This document shows, in pieces, positions 7,118 to 15,017 of a stretch of DNA of 64,000 bases. The number at the start of each line of letters is the position of its first letter. Position 1 is the stretch's first letter. Origin of the DNA: a virus; IMG/VR virus record IMGVR_UViG_3300024346_009569, positions 1 through 64,000 of that record. One strand, given 5' to 3'. The notes beneath the pieces are model-generated. The model saw only the letters and a list, made by a program, of their open reading frames with translations. It searched no databases and had not been told where the DNA came from. The translations under genes were made by a program, and so were the position numbers.

Positions 7118-7649
7118 CTACGAGTTTATAAATTTCATCTAAACAACGTCCCTGTTCATCGTAGTCTAATCCAAAACCAATGATAAATTCATCATCAGTT
7201 AATTCCATTCCTACGTAATCAACAACCACATTAGTCTTGTAATTCTTGGGGCGTGTAAATAAAGAACATATTTTAACGCTGTTAACTTGCTTCTCATTAA
7301 TTAGATAGTCTTTTAATTCAACCATTGTTAAGCCTGTCTCAACAATGTCCTCGACTATAATTATATTACGTTTATAGAGGTCGCGAGATATTCCAAGAAC
7401 TTGTTTTACAGTGCCTGTAGATTCAATACCTTCATATGATGACAATCTAACGAATTCTAATTCTGGGCTTAATGGATATAATTGTTCAGCTAGATGCGCT
7501 CCAAATATACCTGCTCCCTTTAATACTATAACTAATACTGGATTATAATTTTGGTCATGTATTATTTCCATTGCTAATGCCTTAATCATAGCATTTAGCT
7601 TTTGTTTTGGTATTAGTGGTTCGAAATGTTTATCTTTTATCTTTAGCAT
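7113..7649 (-). CDS. hpt: Hypoxanthine phosphoribosyltransferase
   Basis: A 178-residue purine phosphoribosyltransferase that would join hypoxanthine or guanine to PRPP to give IMP or GMP, a salvage step useful during phage DNA synthesis. Seen are the VLKGAGIFGAHLAEQL loop near residue 42, the PRPP motif VEDIVETGLTM at 99-109 and the C-terminal GMELTDDEFIIGFGLDY. The PRPP motif has Glu104 where the family normally has the proposed general base Asp. Its start overlaps the 58-residue gene upstream by 20 bases. Confidence 0.9.
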   Translation of the reverse strand: MLKIKDKHFEPLIPKQKLNAMIKALAMEIIHDQNYNPVLVIVLKGAGIFGAHLAEQLYPLSPELEFVRLSSYEGIESTGTVKQVLGISRDLYKRNIIIVEDIVETGLTMVELKDYLINEKQVNSVKICSLFTRPKNYKTNVVVDYVGMELTDDEFIIGFGLDYDEQGRCLDEIYKLVE

Positions 7650-7806
7650 GTTCTCGTTTCAAATCCTCAGCTATTTGCTTAATAATTTCGTCTGGTGTCA
7701 GTACTAATAGAGTATTTAATTTGTATTGTCCTCTATATTTGTCGTATGAAGTAAGTACTTCACGAATTAGGCTCTCCGTTATCGGAGTTTGGATATCGTT
7801 CTGCAT
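7630..7806 (-). CDS. Hypothetical protein (58 aa)
   Basis: Translates as MQNDIQTPITESLIREVLTS followed by a basic helical region that ends EHAKDKR. It overlaps the neighbouring genes at both ends, which is normal in this compact region. The start context is AGGTTATG. No family is recognised. Confidence 0.6.
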   Translation of the reverse strand: MQNDIQTPITESLIREVLTSYDKYRGQYKLNTLLVLTPDEIIKQIAEDLKREHAKDKR

Positions 7807-7975
7807 AACCTATTGTGTGATGTGTTGTTGTTATTTTATGTCCCATATTGTATGGGTTGTAGTTTATTTCTAATGTCAATGTAGATAATGTGTCGTCCTC
7901 ACATTGCTCATATAAATCAGCAAGTGCTTTAATTAACATTTGACGTTGGGCCGATTTTAGTTCCTGGATGTTCAT
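7760..7975 (-). CDS. Hypothetical protein (71 aa)
   Basis: A small protein with an N-terminal helix (MNIQELKSAQRQMLIKALAD) and a polar tail. It follows the acidic 85-residue gene by two bases and overlaps the 58-residue gene by 47 bases, a longer overlap than usual here. Function unknown. Confidence 0.6.
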   Translation of the reverse strand: MNIQELKSAQRQMLIKALADLYEQCEDDTLSTLTLEINYNPYNMGHKITTTHHTIGYAERYPNSDNGEPNS

Positions 7976-7977
7976 AG

Positions 7978-8235
7978 TTAATCTATGAAATCACTGATGT
8001 TGTCATTAGCAAATAAATCTTCTGGGAATTCATCATAATCATCATCATCTAATAAATCGTCGTCAGCCCATATTATTTCCCAGTTTTCATCCTCTAAATC
8101 ATTTAATGGAGTGATAATTTCTTCTAATCCAAAATATTCTAAATCTTCCTCATATGTTTCATTGTAAGCGATATTATCGATATCAACATCAAGTGGGGTT
8201 TTTGGATCGCGTGGTTTAAAGTTCTGTGATTGCAT
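7978..8235 (-). CDS. Highly acidic hypothetical protein (85 aa)
   Basis: About a third of the residues are Asp or Glu, with runs such as WADDDLLDDDDYDEF. Such small acidic phage proteins sometimes mimic DNA or bind basic host factors, but nothing specific is recognised here. It overlaps the 124-residue gene upstream by 20 bases and forms an operon with it. Confidence 0.65.
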   Translation of the reverse strand: MQSQNFKPRDPKTPLDVDIDNIAYNETYEEDLEYFGLEEIITPLNDLEDENWEIIWADDDLLDDDDYDEFPEDLFANDNISDFID

Positions 8236-8590
8236 CTACAATTGATTTTTTAAGTTTTTTACGAGTAAATTTAATTGTTGGTACTAATTCTTTTAATTTA
8301 ATAACCTTAGCACAATACTCATATTCTTCTGCTTCTTCTAATGTTGGTAAACAACCATCTAAATTCTCTAAATAATCAGTATCGTCCATTGCTAATGATG
8401 TAGCCATATTCATTCCACCTACAGTAGGAGATAATATAATACATGCAATGACATATTTTACCTTGTATCTACAAGCAAATTCGACCGCTTTAACAGTTTG
8501 TTTAGCAATTTCCAACCTGTATTCAGGTGCTGGTGTGCCAAACTTACCTCCTTTAATTATAAGCGGTTCGAATTCGTCTTGTTCTTTCAT
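8216..8590 (-). CDS. Hypothetical protein with UVR-like C-terminal helix (124 aa)
   Basis: The N-terminal half is mixed and includes a hydrophobic segment (YVIACIILSP). Near residue 90 it has EEYEYCAKVIKLKELV, resembling the helical hairpin of UvrB/UvrC-type domains. The same motif (DYETCAEIIKLKEKL) ends the 102-residue gene at 9.9 kb, suggesting a small family in this phage. The function is unknown; a protein-protein contact helix is a reasonable guess. Confidence 0.6.
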   Translation of the reverse strand: MKEQDEFEPLIIKGGKFGTPAPEYRLEIAKQTVKAVEFACRYKVKYVIACIILSPTVGGMNMATSLAMDDTDYLENLDGCLPTLEEAEEYEYCAKVIKLKELVPTIKFTRKKLKKSIVDAITEL

Positions 8591-8602
8591 TACTGATAAA
8601 TA

Positions 8603-8812
8603 TTATGCTTCAATTACTGAAACAATATTTGATTTAGATGCTGATTTTACTTCAAAATCATTCTCACCACGTTCAGATAGATATTCTGTAATGCGTACTT
8701 CAGCTTCTGTAACTGACATTGCATCAACTAAATACGTTTCTGTTTGTTTTTTAATTTTACCTTTTGCGTCTTCAACTTCGAAAACGGCTTTCACTGTGAA
8801 ATATTGTGCCAT
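8603..8812 (-). CDS. DUF4494-like protein (69 aa)
   Basis: Resembles the Bacteroidetes DUF4494 family: an initial strand (YFTVKAVFEVE), the TYLVDAMSVTEAEVRITEYLSE core and a closing strand. The family has no established function but is nearly confined to Bacteroidetes and their phages, which supports the host guess. It has its own promoter 22 bases upstream. Confidence 0.7.
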   Translation of the reverse strand: MAQYFTVKAVFEVEDAKGKIKKQTETYLVDAMSVTEAEVRITEYLSERGENDFEVKSASKSNIVSVIEA

Positions 8813-8833
8813 ATATATTTTGTTTTATTTAAT

Positions 8834-8850
8834 TAAAGATAATAAGGAAA
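8834..8850 (-). promoter_or_regulatory. Phage promoter motif P6
   Basis: The minus strand reads TTTCCTTATTATCTTTA, 22 bases ahead of the DUF4494-like gene. AGGAAT just upstream can pair with its TTTCCT across an A/T loop, giving the hairpin-promoter layout. Confidence 0.65.
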
Positions 8851-8851
8851 A

Positions 8852-9496
8852 TTATTTATTCCTAGCAATTAAGCTATTTTCTTCGGGTTCGTCATCTTCC
8901 CACAATCCAAGTGCTTTCATATTAGCGATTTGATCCTCGTCTAATTGCCAGTCAAAATCAACTTGCTTGGTTTCCTGATTTGATTCTATAGAACGTATTT
9001 GGTTGCCTGTAAGTACTTCACCTACATACAAGTAATAACAATTATAACATAACAATTGTAGATTTTCTAATCTATAATCTACTTTATTACCATTTCGAAA
9101 ATGCATCAGTAATGGCATTTTATAATCTGTAACTCGTCGTTCTGTAAAGTCACATATATCACAGCATTCTTTTAGATATCCTTCTTCGACTGCCCTGATT
9201 TTAATTTTCTCGGGTGTAAAGCTCTGCCAGCCGTCCTCACCTTCGAGTATAGCCTTAACATTCGGTTCTTTACGACGGTTAGGCAAGAATTTAGGAATAC
9301 CCACTCCGGTTTGGTTCTTATGTACCTCGAACAAAGTAGGAGAATTAGGATCGTTATCATCTATACGGTAGGACTTCATAAATGGCCATAAGTGCTGATA
9401 GGAACACCCCAAATAACGAGCCGCAGCTCGAATTGATTTGGTATGTCTCATAGCCCTTAATAGGTCCTCTTTATTAAACGGTTTAGCTTTAGCCAT
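8852..9496 (-). CDS. HNH-type endonuclease with N-terminal helix-turn-helix
   Basis: A 214-residue protein. Residues 6-45 (NKEDLLRAMRHTKSIRAAAR and on) look like a helix-turn-helix that would contact DNA. Residues about 107-155 hold an HNH-like zinc module with CCDIC, then LLMHFRNGNKVDYRLENLQL and LCYNC. The His and Asn positions agree with small HNH nucleases of phages. It could be a homing-type or recombination nuclease, or a transcription regulator with a dead nuclease fold. It is transcribed with the small genes around it. Confidence 0.65.
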   Translation of the reverse strand: MAKAKPFNKEDLLRAMRHTKSIRAAARYLGCSYQHLWPFMKSYRIDDNDPNSPTLFEVHKNQTGVGIPKFLPNRRKEPNVKAILEGEDGWQSFTPEKIKIRAVEEGYLKECCDICDFTERRVTDYKMPLLMHFRNGNKVDYRLENLQLLCYNCYYLYVGEVLTGNQIRSIESNQETKQVDFDWQLDEDQIANMKALGLWEDDEPEENSLIARNK

Positions 9497-9497
9497 T

Positions 9498-9893
9498 TTA
9501 TAACAATTGTTTTACAGCTACCCACAGCTGTTCTGGGTTTGATATTTCACGTTCAACTCCCTTTACATCAGTATACGGGATAGAACCATCCATTTCTAAA
9601 CGATCATAACAGTAGTGAATAATTAATTCAGCAGCTTGTGTTCCAAACGATAAATAAATCAAATTATCGATGATTTGTAAATACATCTCATCATAATCTG
9701 ATAAATCAATTTTAAAGTCTGAATGTACTAATGTAGAACGATTGATTACTAATTCAATTTGTGTAATGATATTAATGAATAATTCATGTTTGATATCTTC
9801 ATTGTTCTTCTTACGACGTACTATTTTAGTGTTAGTACCAATAAGACCATTAATTTGGTTTTGAATTCCCTCAATCTCTTTATCTACGTTCAT
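9498..9893 (-). CDS. Hypothetical protein (131 aa)
   Basis: A largely helical protein with an N-terminal IQNQINGLIGTN segment, two amphipathic helices in the middle and the ending EQLWVAVKQLL. No motif is recognised. It overlaps the next gene upstream by four bases (ATGA) and ends one base before the HNH gene starts, so the three are co-transcribed. Confidence 0.65.
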   Translation of the reverse strand: MNVDKEIEGIQNQINGLIGTNTKIVRRKKNNEDIKHELFINIITQIELVINRSTLVHSDFKIDLSDYDEMYLQIIDNLIYLSFGTQAAELIIHYCYDRLEMDGSIPYTDVKGVEREISNPEQLWVAVKQLL

Positions 9894-10198
9894 AACTTTT
9901 CTTTTAATTTTATAATTTCAGCACACGTTTCGTAATCTTCAAACTTTTCATAGTATGAGATTGACTTATTTAATGCGGATTCAAAATCTTGTTTGTCTAC
10001 TGTTAAATAATTTCCAGTTGAGTTAATTTCTATTATTTTAGCGTGTTTTAATTTACGCTTAATAGCTTCTCTAATCCCCCATACTGTTTGAGAATAAACA
10101 ATATCTTGTATTATTTCATTTTCTCCGATTACTGAGTAATCAGGTTCGCCGTCTCCGTTTATATTAAACTGTAGGTTCGGTATTACTCGTTTGCTCAT
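9890..10198 (-). CDS. Hypothetical protein with UVR-like C-terminal helix (102 aa)
   Basis: A mixed N-terminal half is followed by a C-terminal helical pair ending DYETCAEIIKLKEKL, the same motif as in the 124-residue gene at 8.2 kb. Its start overlaps the end of the 138-residue gene by 35 bases. The function is unknown. Confidence 0.6.
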   Translation of the reverse strand: MSKRVIPNLQFNINGDGEPDYSVIGENEIIQDIVYSQTVWGIREAIKRKLKHAKIIEINSTGNYLTVDKQDFESALNKSISYYEKFEDYETCAEIIKLKEKL

Positions 10199-10580
10199 CA
10201 GAATTAGGGTTTAAAATGTTTTTGATAAATAATTTAAAGCTCTCTAATCGGATTAAGAATCCAATTACATTCTGATATGGTACGTCTAAATCGGTATCAA
10301 CTGATAATCCAATATCGGCTAATCCTTTATTTAATTTGGTTTTTAATTTTTGGGTAATTTCTTCCTTCTTAGCCTCGTCTGTGCTTTGAGGAACGATGAA
10401 TTGAACTTTAATGCCCTTCTTAGTTGGATTCTTGTTCACATCTACTACCATCTTTAATCCACTATCTGGTGATTGAGGTGGAGTCATATCAACTGCTGGA
10501 GATGTTGGTTCAGCTGCTGTTACTTCTTCTCCTACCTCACCAATGATAGCTTTAATCTCGTCTTCTAATAAGTGATGCAT
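10164..10580 (-). CDS. Hypothetical protein (138 aa)
   Basis: Starts with an acidic helix (MHHLLEDEIKAIIGEV), then a Pro/Ser/Thr-rich linker (residues 20-42) and a basic globular part (FIVPQSTDEAKKEEITQKLK). The tail is Asn/Thr/Ser rich. No family is recognised. It has a promoter 24 bases upstream and heads the string down to the HNH gene. Confidence 0.65.
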   Translation of the reverse strand: MHHLLEDEIKAIIGEVGEEVTAAEPTSPAVDMTPPQSPDSGLKMVVDVNKNPTKKGIKVQFIVPQSTDEAKKEEITQKLKTKLNKGLADIGLSVDTDLDVPYQNVIGFLIRLESFKLFIKNILNPNSDEQTSNTEPTV

Positions 10581-10603
10581 ATTTTAGTATTTATTTTCAT
10601 ACA

Positions 10604-10620
10604 TAAATATAATAAAGAAA
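10604..10620 (-). promoter_or_regulatory. Phage promoter motif P7
   Basis: The minus strand reads TTTCTTTATTATATTTA, 24 bases ahead of the 138-residue gene and fused to the terminator hairpin at 10620-10640. Confidence 0.65.
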
Positions 10621-10640
10621 GGCCCTAGAAACTAGGACCT
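10620..10640 (-). terminator. Terminator after the membrane/coiled-coil gene
   Basis: AGGTCCTAG and CTAGGGCCT form a 9-bp stem with one mismatch and a TTT loop on the minus strand, followed directly by TTTCTTT. It closes the transcript of the 127-residue gene and leads straight into promoter P7. Confidence 0.7.
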
Positions 10641-10660
10641 TTAACTTTAATCGTGTGTTA

Positions 10661-11044
10661 TTACTTCTTCTTAGGATAGTAACGACGCTTCTTCTTAACT
10701 GGTTTAGGAGCTTCAACTACTGGGGCAACTTCAACAACTGGAGCTACAGGAGCTACTTCAACTGCAGGTGTTTGTTCTTCAACAACCTCTACTTTTGGAG
10801 CCTTTACTTCGGGAGCAGGTACAGCAGCTAATGCTTCGTCAATCTTTTTAGTCATTTTGTCTAACTTTTTATCGATTTTTAAAGCAGCTTGTTGAGCTTC
10901 CTTTAACTTAGCTTCTGTTTCATCAAATGATGGATTAGAAGCGGCAACATCCTCTTGTGAAAGAGTAACGGTCTGCGTTTGCTTACTAGCAAAGTACCAG
11001 ATGGCACCAGCAAGACCTAACAACACTAAAATTGCAATTAACAT
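10661..11044 (-). CDS. Membrane-anchored coiled-coil protein with Pro/Val linker
   Basis: Residues 1-18 (MLIAILVLLGLAGAIWYF) form one membrane segment. Residues 40-75 are a Lys/Ala/Glu coiled coil (KLKEAQQAALKIDKKLDKM). Residues 76-115 are a Pro/Val/Glu/Ala linker with repeated VEVAPV units. The tail is strongly basic (KKKRRYYPKKK). The layout suggests an inner-membrane protein reaching across the periplasm, somewhat like TonB or an i-spanin, but no family match can be claimed. Confidence 0.65.
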   Translation of the reverse strand: MLIAILVLLGLAGAIWYFASKQTQTVTLSQEDVAASNPSFDETEAKLKEAQQAALKIDKKLDKMTKKIDEALAAVPAPEVKAPKVEVVEEQTPAVEVAPVAPVVEVAPVVEAPKPVKKKRRYYPKKK

Positions 11045-11069
11045 AATTGTTTGGGTTTTGGTTTAAAAT

Positions 11070-11306
11070 TTAATCTTCAAATAAACTGATAATATAAGCA
11101 TATGTAACTACACCACATATCATAAGTAACAATATTGCTAATACTACTTCTGGAAGTCCAGGTATTAGTAAAAACTTTTTGTATTTTGATTTATACCATC
11201 CATTATTATCAACTTCTTCTAATAATGAATGAGTAATGTGAGCTATAATAACGTGAACCATTAAGGCTACAAATATAAGAAAGGCAAGCATTAAGTAGTA
11301 AAACAT
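11070..11306 (-). CDS. Small membrane protein, two helices (78 aa)
   Basis: I start this gene at MFYYLMLAFLIF rather than at an upstream ATG, because the first 30 codons of the longer frame lie within the 58-residue gene upstream and the start is then two bases past that gene's stop. Two hydrophobic helices (residues 2-24 and 51-73) flank a polar loop. Topology and function are unknown. Confidence 0.65.
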   Translation of the reverse strand: MFYYLMLAFLIFVALMVHVIIAHITHSLLEEVDNNGWYKSKYKKFLLIPGLPEVVLAILLLMICGVVTYAYIISLFED

Positions 11307-11307
11307 A

Positions 11308-11484
11308 TTATTCGTCTTTATGTTGTTTGGTTGTGTTATGATAAATAAAGAATGTAAGTAATACCCATCCGAATTTAGATGAATCAGTCCAATCAACTAG
11401 AGCAACATCATAATTAATTAATGTAAATACTCCAAATGAAAGTAACATTGCTACGACTGCGTATTGTAATAAAACTTTATTCAT
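11308..11484 (-). CDS. Small membrane protein (58 aa)
   Basis: Reads MNKVLLQYAVVAMLLSFGVF, then a second, less hydrophobic stretch (KFGWVLLTFFIYH), ending HKDE. It sits directly before the 78-residue membrane gene and starts five bases after a degenerate promoter motif. It is probably co-expressed with its neighbour as a membrane pair. Confidence 0.6.
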   Translation of the reverse strand: MNKVLLQYAVVAMLLSFGVFTLINYDVALVDWTDSSKFGWVLLTFFIYHNTTKQHKDE

Positions 11485-11488
11485 AATG

Positions 11489-11505
11489 TAAACTTAATAA
11501 GGACA
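11489..11505 (-). promoter_or_regulatory. Degenerate phage promoter motif P8
   Basis: The minus strand reads TGTCCTTATTAAGTTTA, one base off in the TTTC element. The gene starts five bases after the motif, so a transcript from here would be nearly leaderless. Confidence 0.45.
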
Positions 11506-11511
11506 TTTTAC

Positions 11512-12276
11512 TTAGACAAATATTCTGTTAGTTTGGGAATCTCGTTTCATATAACCACCCCATTTGTATCTAAATGCTTCATGACACATTTGTTCTTTAT
11601 GTACTGCTTCTTGAATACGTTCTTCTGATTTAGTACCTACGGAAACAAAATGGTAAAACGAAATATTATGTAAACGAATACTTCCTATATTATTTAAATT
11701 ACATTTCATAAAGAATTCACAATCAACAACCCAACCACCTGGATATGATTCATCCCATCCACCTACTCTTAAATAATCTTGTTTAGACATGAATATAGGT
11801 AAGGTTGAACCACTTATGTCCTTAACCATTTTAGATGATTTAACTTCAAATACTCTAAATGCTTTTAAATCAAATGTTTTAGGATCACGTCCTAAATCCT
11901 TAATTATAAATTGATTAAATATACTTGGAATCGGTTCAATTTGATTAGGGGCATAAACAGCACCTGGGGCATATTGTGATTCTAATCTTACATCCCACTC
12001 AATAGGAAATACATTATCATCATTTACAATTAAAATTAAATCGTTAGACGCATTATAAACACCTAAATTAGTTGCTCGAGCTAATCCTACGTTTTGTTTT
12101 AAATCAAGTACTGAAATATCATCTTGGTATTTGTATAGTACTTCTTTATTTTCTTCGTAGAATCCATCTACAACAACAATAATTTCATTTCTATTTGTTT
12201 GACCTTCAATAGCTGATCTTAAACATAAATCAAGTACTTCTGGTTCTCTGTAAGTTGGGATTATAACTGATATCAT
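11512..12276 (-). CDS. Family 2 glycosyltransferase
   Basis: A GT-A fold transferase of about 254 residues. It begins MISVIIPTYREPEVLDLCLR, the classic GT2 N-terminus, with LKQNVGLARATNLG and the metal-binding VNDDN near residue 96, then GGWDESYPGGWVVDCEF. I start at this Met, not 11 codons earlier, because its ATG overlaps the upstream stop (ATGA). It would transfer a sugar from a nucleotide sugar onto a glycan. It is the last gene of the first glycan island. Confidence 0.85.
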   Translation of the reverse strand: MISVIIPTYREPEVLDLCLRSAIEGQTNRNEIIVVVDGFYEENKEVLYKYQDDISVLDLKQNVGLARATNLGVYNASNDLILIVNDDNVFPIEWDVRLESQYAPGAVYAPNQIEPIPSIFNQFIIKDLGRDPKTFDLKAFRVFEVKSSKMVKDISGSTLPIFMSKQDYLRVGGWDESYPGGWVVDCEFFMKCNLNNIGSIRLHNISFYHFVSVGTKSEERIQEAVHKEQMCHEAFRYKWGGYMKRDSQTNRIFV

Positions 12277-12956
12277 ATTTTTGACCAATCGATTAAGGGT
12301 GTTAACCAAGCTGTTTCGCCGTGAGTTGAATAGCCTGGTATTGGAGTAACTAAGTAATGAGCTGAATTGTATAATGAGACAAACATGTCGAAATCACGGG
12401 GATAACTGCCTTGAGTATATTCACGCAATACATTTTCCGTCTTACGAAGTGTCTTCACTTTAGACGCGAATGTCATCGTTGTTGAATTAGTTACTTTCCA
12501 ATGAGATGATGTAGATAACATAACACGAGTCATTTCACCCCCACCTTGTACATATGGATTAGCACCATCAATATATTTGTCTGGATGGTCATATAATGAA
12601 ACAAAATCGGCTCCAATTTCATTTAATCCTTCTTCAATTATTTTTTGTGAGCCGGGTTTGTGTAAATAATCATTTTCACAGAAGTATACTATTTCATTAT
12701 CGTCATAACCTAATGCTTCAGTTAAAGCAATATTAAATGTACCAGCACCATGACCTACTGAAGTGTAGAAGATATTATCTTTAGATACATACTCTTGAAT
12801 CATGTTATCTGTTTTTTCAGATACATTATCGGCAATAATAGACCAATCAGCATCGTTAAACACATTAACTGCGTTCCATAAACAGTTTCTATTATTGATG
12901 TATTTAGGTTTTACTTTACTATAACCTGCATCTGATATTCTATAAATAATTTTCAT
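12273..12956 (-). CDS. Putative GT-A-like glycosyltransferase
   Basis: A 227-residue protein whose VYFCENDYLHKPGS segment near residue 90 resembles the DxD-like metal site of GT-A enzymes. GHGAGTFNIALTEA precedes it and HGETAW comes late. Assignment rests on this motif and its place between glycosyltransferase and glf genes, so it is moderate. A copy of the phage promoter lies only five bases upstream. Confidence 0.55.
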   Translation of the reverse strand: MKIIYRISDAGYSKVKPKYINNRNCLWNAVNVFNDADWSIIADNVSEKTDNMIQEYVSKDNIFYTSVGHGAGTFNIALTEALGYDDNEIVYFCENDYLHKPGSQKIIEEGLNEIGADFVSLYDHPDKYIDGANPYVQGGGEMTRVMLSTSSHWKVTNSTTMTFASKVKTLRKTENVLREYTQGSYPRDFDMFVSLYNSAHYLVTPIPGYSTHGETAWLTPLIDWSKI

Positions 12957-12960
12957 ATTT

Positions 12961-12977
12961 TAAATATAATTAAGAAA
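12961..12977 (-). promoter_or_regulatory. Phage promoter motif P9
   Basis: The minus strand reads TTTCTTAATTATATTTA. It overlaps the glf stop codon and lies five bases from the next start, so either the transcript is leaderless or the motif serves genes further along. Confidence 0.55.
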
Positions 12978-14043
12978 GAAGTAATTTAGATTGATGTAAA
13001 GCAGAAGCAATAACTTGATGCATATCATAATACTTGTAATCAGCTAATCGTCCTCCAAATATTATTCTTTCTTCCATGTTCATTAATTCCCTATATAGGT
13101 TATATCTATTGTTGTTTGCTTCATCATTTATTGGATAATATGGTTCACCTTCAGTAGTTGGATATTCACGAGTAATAACAGTATGTTTTTGTTTACCAAA
13201 TTCAAAATGTTTATGTTCTACAATTCGAGTATATGGTACACTAGTTTCAGTATAATTTATAGCAGCGTTGCCTTGATAATCACTTATATCTAAACGTTCG
13301 CTTTCAAAACGTAATGAACGATATTCTAATTTACCAAACTCATAATCATAAAATTTATCAACAGGACCTGTATAGATTACTTTATTATGTTCTGGTAGTG
13401 TATCTTTAAAATAGTCTACATTGAGTTGAGTATCAATACCATCTAATAGTTTTTCAAATATTTGAGTATAACCACCTATTGGTATACCTTGATACTTATC
13501 ATTAAAATAATTATCATCATATGTCAATCTAATAGGTAATCGTTTAATAATTGAAGCGGGTAATTGTTTTGGATCACGTCCCCATTGTTTAGTAGTATAT
13601 CCTTTAATGAATTTTTCATACAATTTAACTCCTACCTGAGATATTATCCATTCTTCCAGATTGTTTGGTTTATTATTAGGTACTCGTTCTAATTCAAGTA
13701 TTGACTCAGCTTGTTGGGGTGTTGTAACTCCATACATCTGATATAATGTCATTAAATTGATTGGGAATGAATAGATATTACTACCATATTTAACTTTAGG
13801 TCTGTAAGTAAAGTGATTAAATTCAGCATATTGGTTTACATAATCCCACACTTGTTTATTATTAGTATGAAATATATGAGGACCATAAGTATGAACATTG
13901 ATTCCATCTACATCAGTAGTATAACAATTTCCACCAATGTGGTCTCGTTTATCTATTACTAATACTTTTTTACCAGCATTAGTTAATTCACGTGCACAAA
14001 TACTTCCAAATAAACCAGCCCCTACAATTAGATAATCGTACAT
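12970..14043 (-). CDS. glf: UDP-galactopyranose mutase
   Basis: A 357-residue flavoenzyme that converts UDP-galactopyranose to UDP-galactofuranose, the donor for galactofuranose-containing glycans. The FAD-binding GAGLFGSICARELTNAGKKV starts at residue 8, followed by GGNCYT, YGPHIFHT near 57, the TTKQWGRDPKQLP segment near 165 and a late GRLADYKYYDM. Length and motifs match bacterial Glf. Its start overlaps the preceding glycosyltransferase. Its presence says the phage glycan probably contains galactofuranose. Confidence 0.93.
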   Translation of the reverse strand: MYDYLIVGAGLFGSICARELTNAGKKVLVIDKRDHIGGNCYTTDVDGINVHTYGPHIFHTNNKQVWDYVNQYAEFNHFTYRPKVKYGSNIYSFPINLMTLYQMYGVTTPQQAESILELERVPNNKPNNLEEWIISQVGVKLYEKFIKGYTTKQWGRDPKQLPASIIKRLPIRLTYDDNYFNDKYQGIPIGGYTQIFEKLLDGIDTQLNVDYFKDTLPEHNKVIYTGPVDKFYDYEFGKLEYRSLRFESERLDISDYQGNAAINYTETSVPYTRIVEHKHFEFGKQKHTVITREYPTTEGEPYYPINDEANNNRYNLYRELMNMEERIIFGGRLADYKYYDMHQVIASALHQSKLLLS

Positions 14044-15017
14044 GAATTTTTAACTTGGTTATTAAATGTTTCGACCTCTGCTTTAATTACTTTTCTATAT
14101 AAATTAAAGTTATTGAAATGTATTTCAAAATTATCAAATATATCCTTAATTAATTCACTTACACCTTCAACTGTATCATCAAATTTATACTGTGGGTCAA
14201 TCATTATATCTTGAAAAAAACGAGCACTACCATTAAATGATGTTATTAAAGCACATCCACAAGTTACTGCCTCACGTGGGAATTTATCTTTACCTGGATG
14301 ATGTCCAAAATCAATATATAATTTACTTTTAAGCATTAATTCACGTAATTGATCCCTATCCATATTAATTAACGGAATAAATTCAATATCCGGATTTTCA
14401 TCCATTAATTGTTTAGTTATTTCAATACCTTTTTTAGGGTTATACAAAACAACATTATCTCTATTTTTATGAGTTATATCTGTAATGTAATCTCTGTTAA
14501 TATAATCGAATAATGGATAAACATATTGAGCACCATGATTAAGTAAGAACCAATAGGCGTATTGTGATTGATAAAAGTGGTGAACTCCTAAATATTCGGG
14601 TTGAGTCAATTTTAAATGGAAATCTCGTTGGTCTGTACCTAAAGCATTAGCTACACTTAACCACCATATTGATTTTTGAACGTTTAAATAACCATCTAAC
14701 ACATCAGGCCATATTTCAGGAATAATGATTAAATTATCTTCATTATCGTCTACTTCACTAACTACATCGTCTTGTGAAATATATTTACTATATGCTAATG
14801 GAACACCAATATTTATTTTATGATTTTCGGTAGAAATAATTTTCTTCCAATCACTTCTGTGTTGGGGATGAATATCTGGATGGATTAATACCATTTTAGC
14901 ATTTACTCCTAATTCTTTATAGGTAGAGCATAAAGCATATAAACACTCTATACCTCCAGTTTCAATATTAGATGGAGCGAAAACATATACTGTTGAGTTT
15001 TTATTTAAATTAATCAT
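14028..15017 (-). CDS. GT-B-type glycosyltransferase
   Basis: About 329 residues from the ATG that overlaps the upstream stop; an ATG eight codons earlier is possible. VYVFAPSNIETGGIECLYAL marks an N-terminal GT-B-like domain, and the C-terminal domain has KLYIDFGHHPGKDKFPREAV followed by TCGCALIT, the nucleotide-sugar site of GT1/GT4-type enzymes. The acceptor is unknown; it lies between glf and another putative transferase. Confidence 0.75.
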   Translation of the reverse strand: MINLNKNSTVYVFAPSNIETGGIECLYALCSTYKELGVNAKMVLIHPDIHPQHRSDWKKIISTENHKINIGVPLAYSKYISQDDVVSEVDDNEDNLIIIPEIWPDVLDGYLNVQKSIWWLSVANALGTDQRDFHLKLTQPEYLGVHHFYQSQYAYWFLLNHGAQYVYPLFDYINRDYITDITHKNRDNVVLYNPKKGIEITKQLMDENPDIEFIPLINMDRDQLRELMLKSKLYIDFGHHPGKDKFPREAVTCGCALITSFNGSARFFQDIMIDPQYKFDDTVEGVSELIKDIFDNFEIHFNNFNLYRKVIKAEVETFNNQVKNSCTII

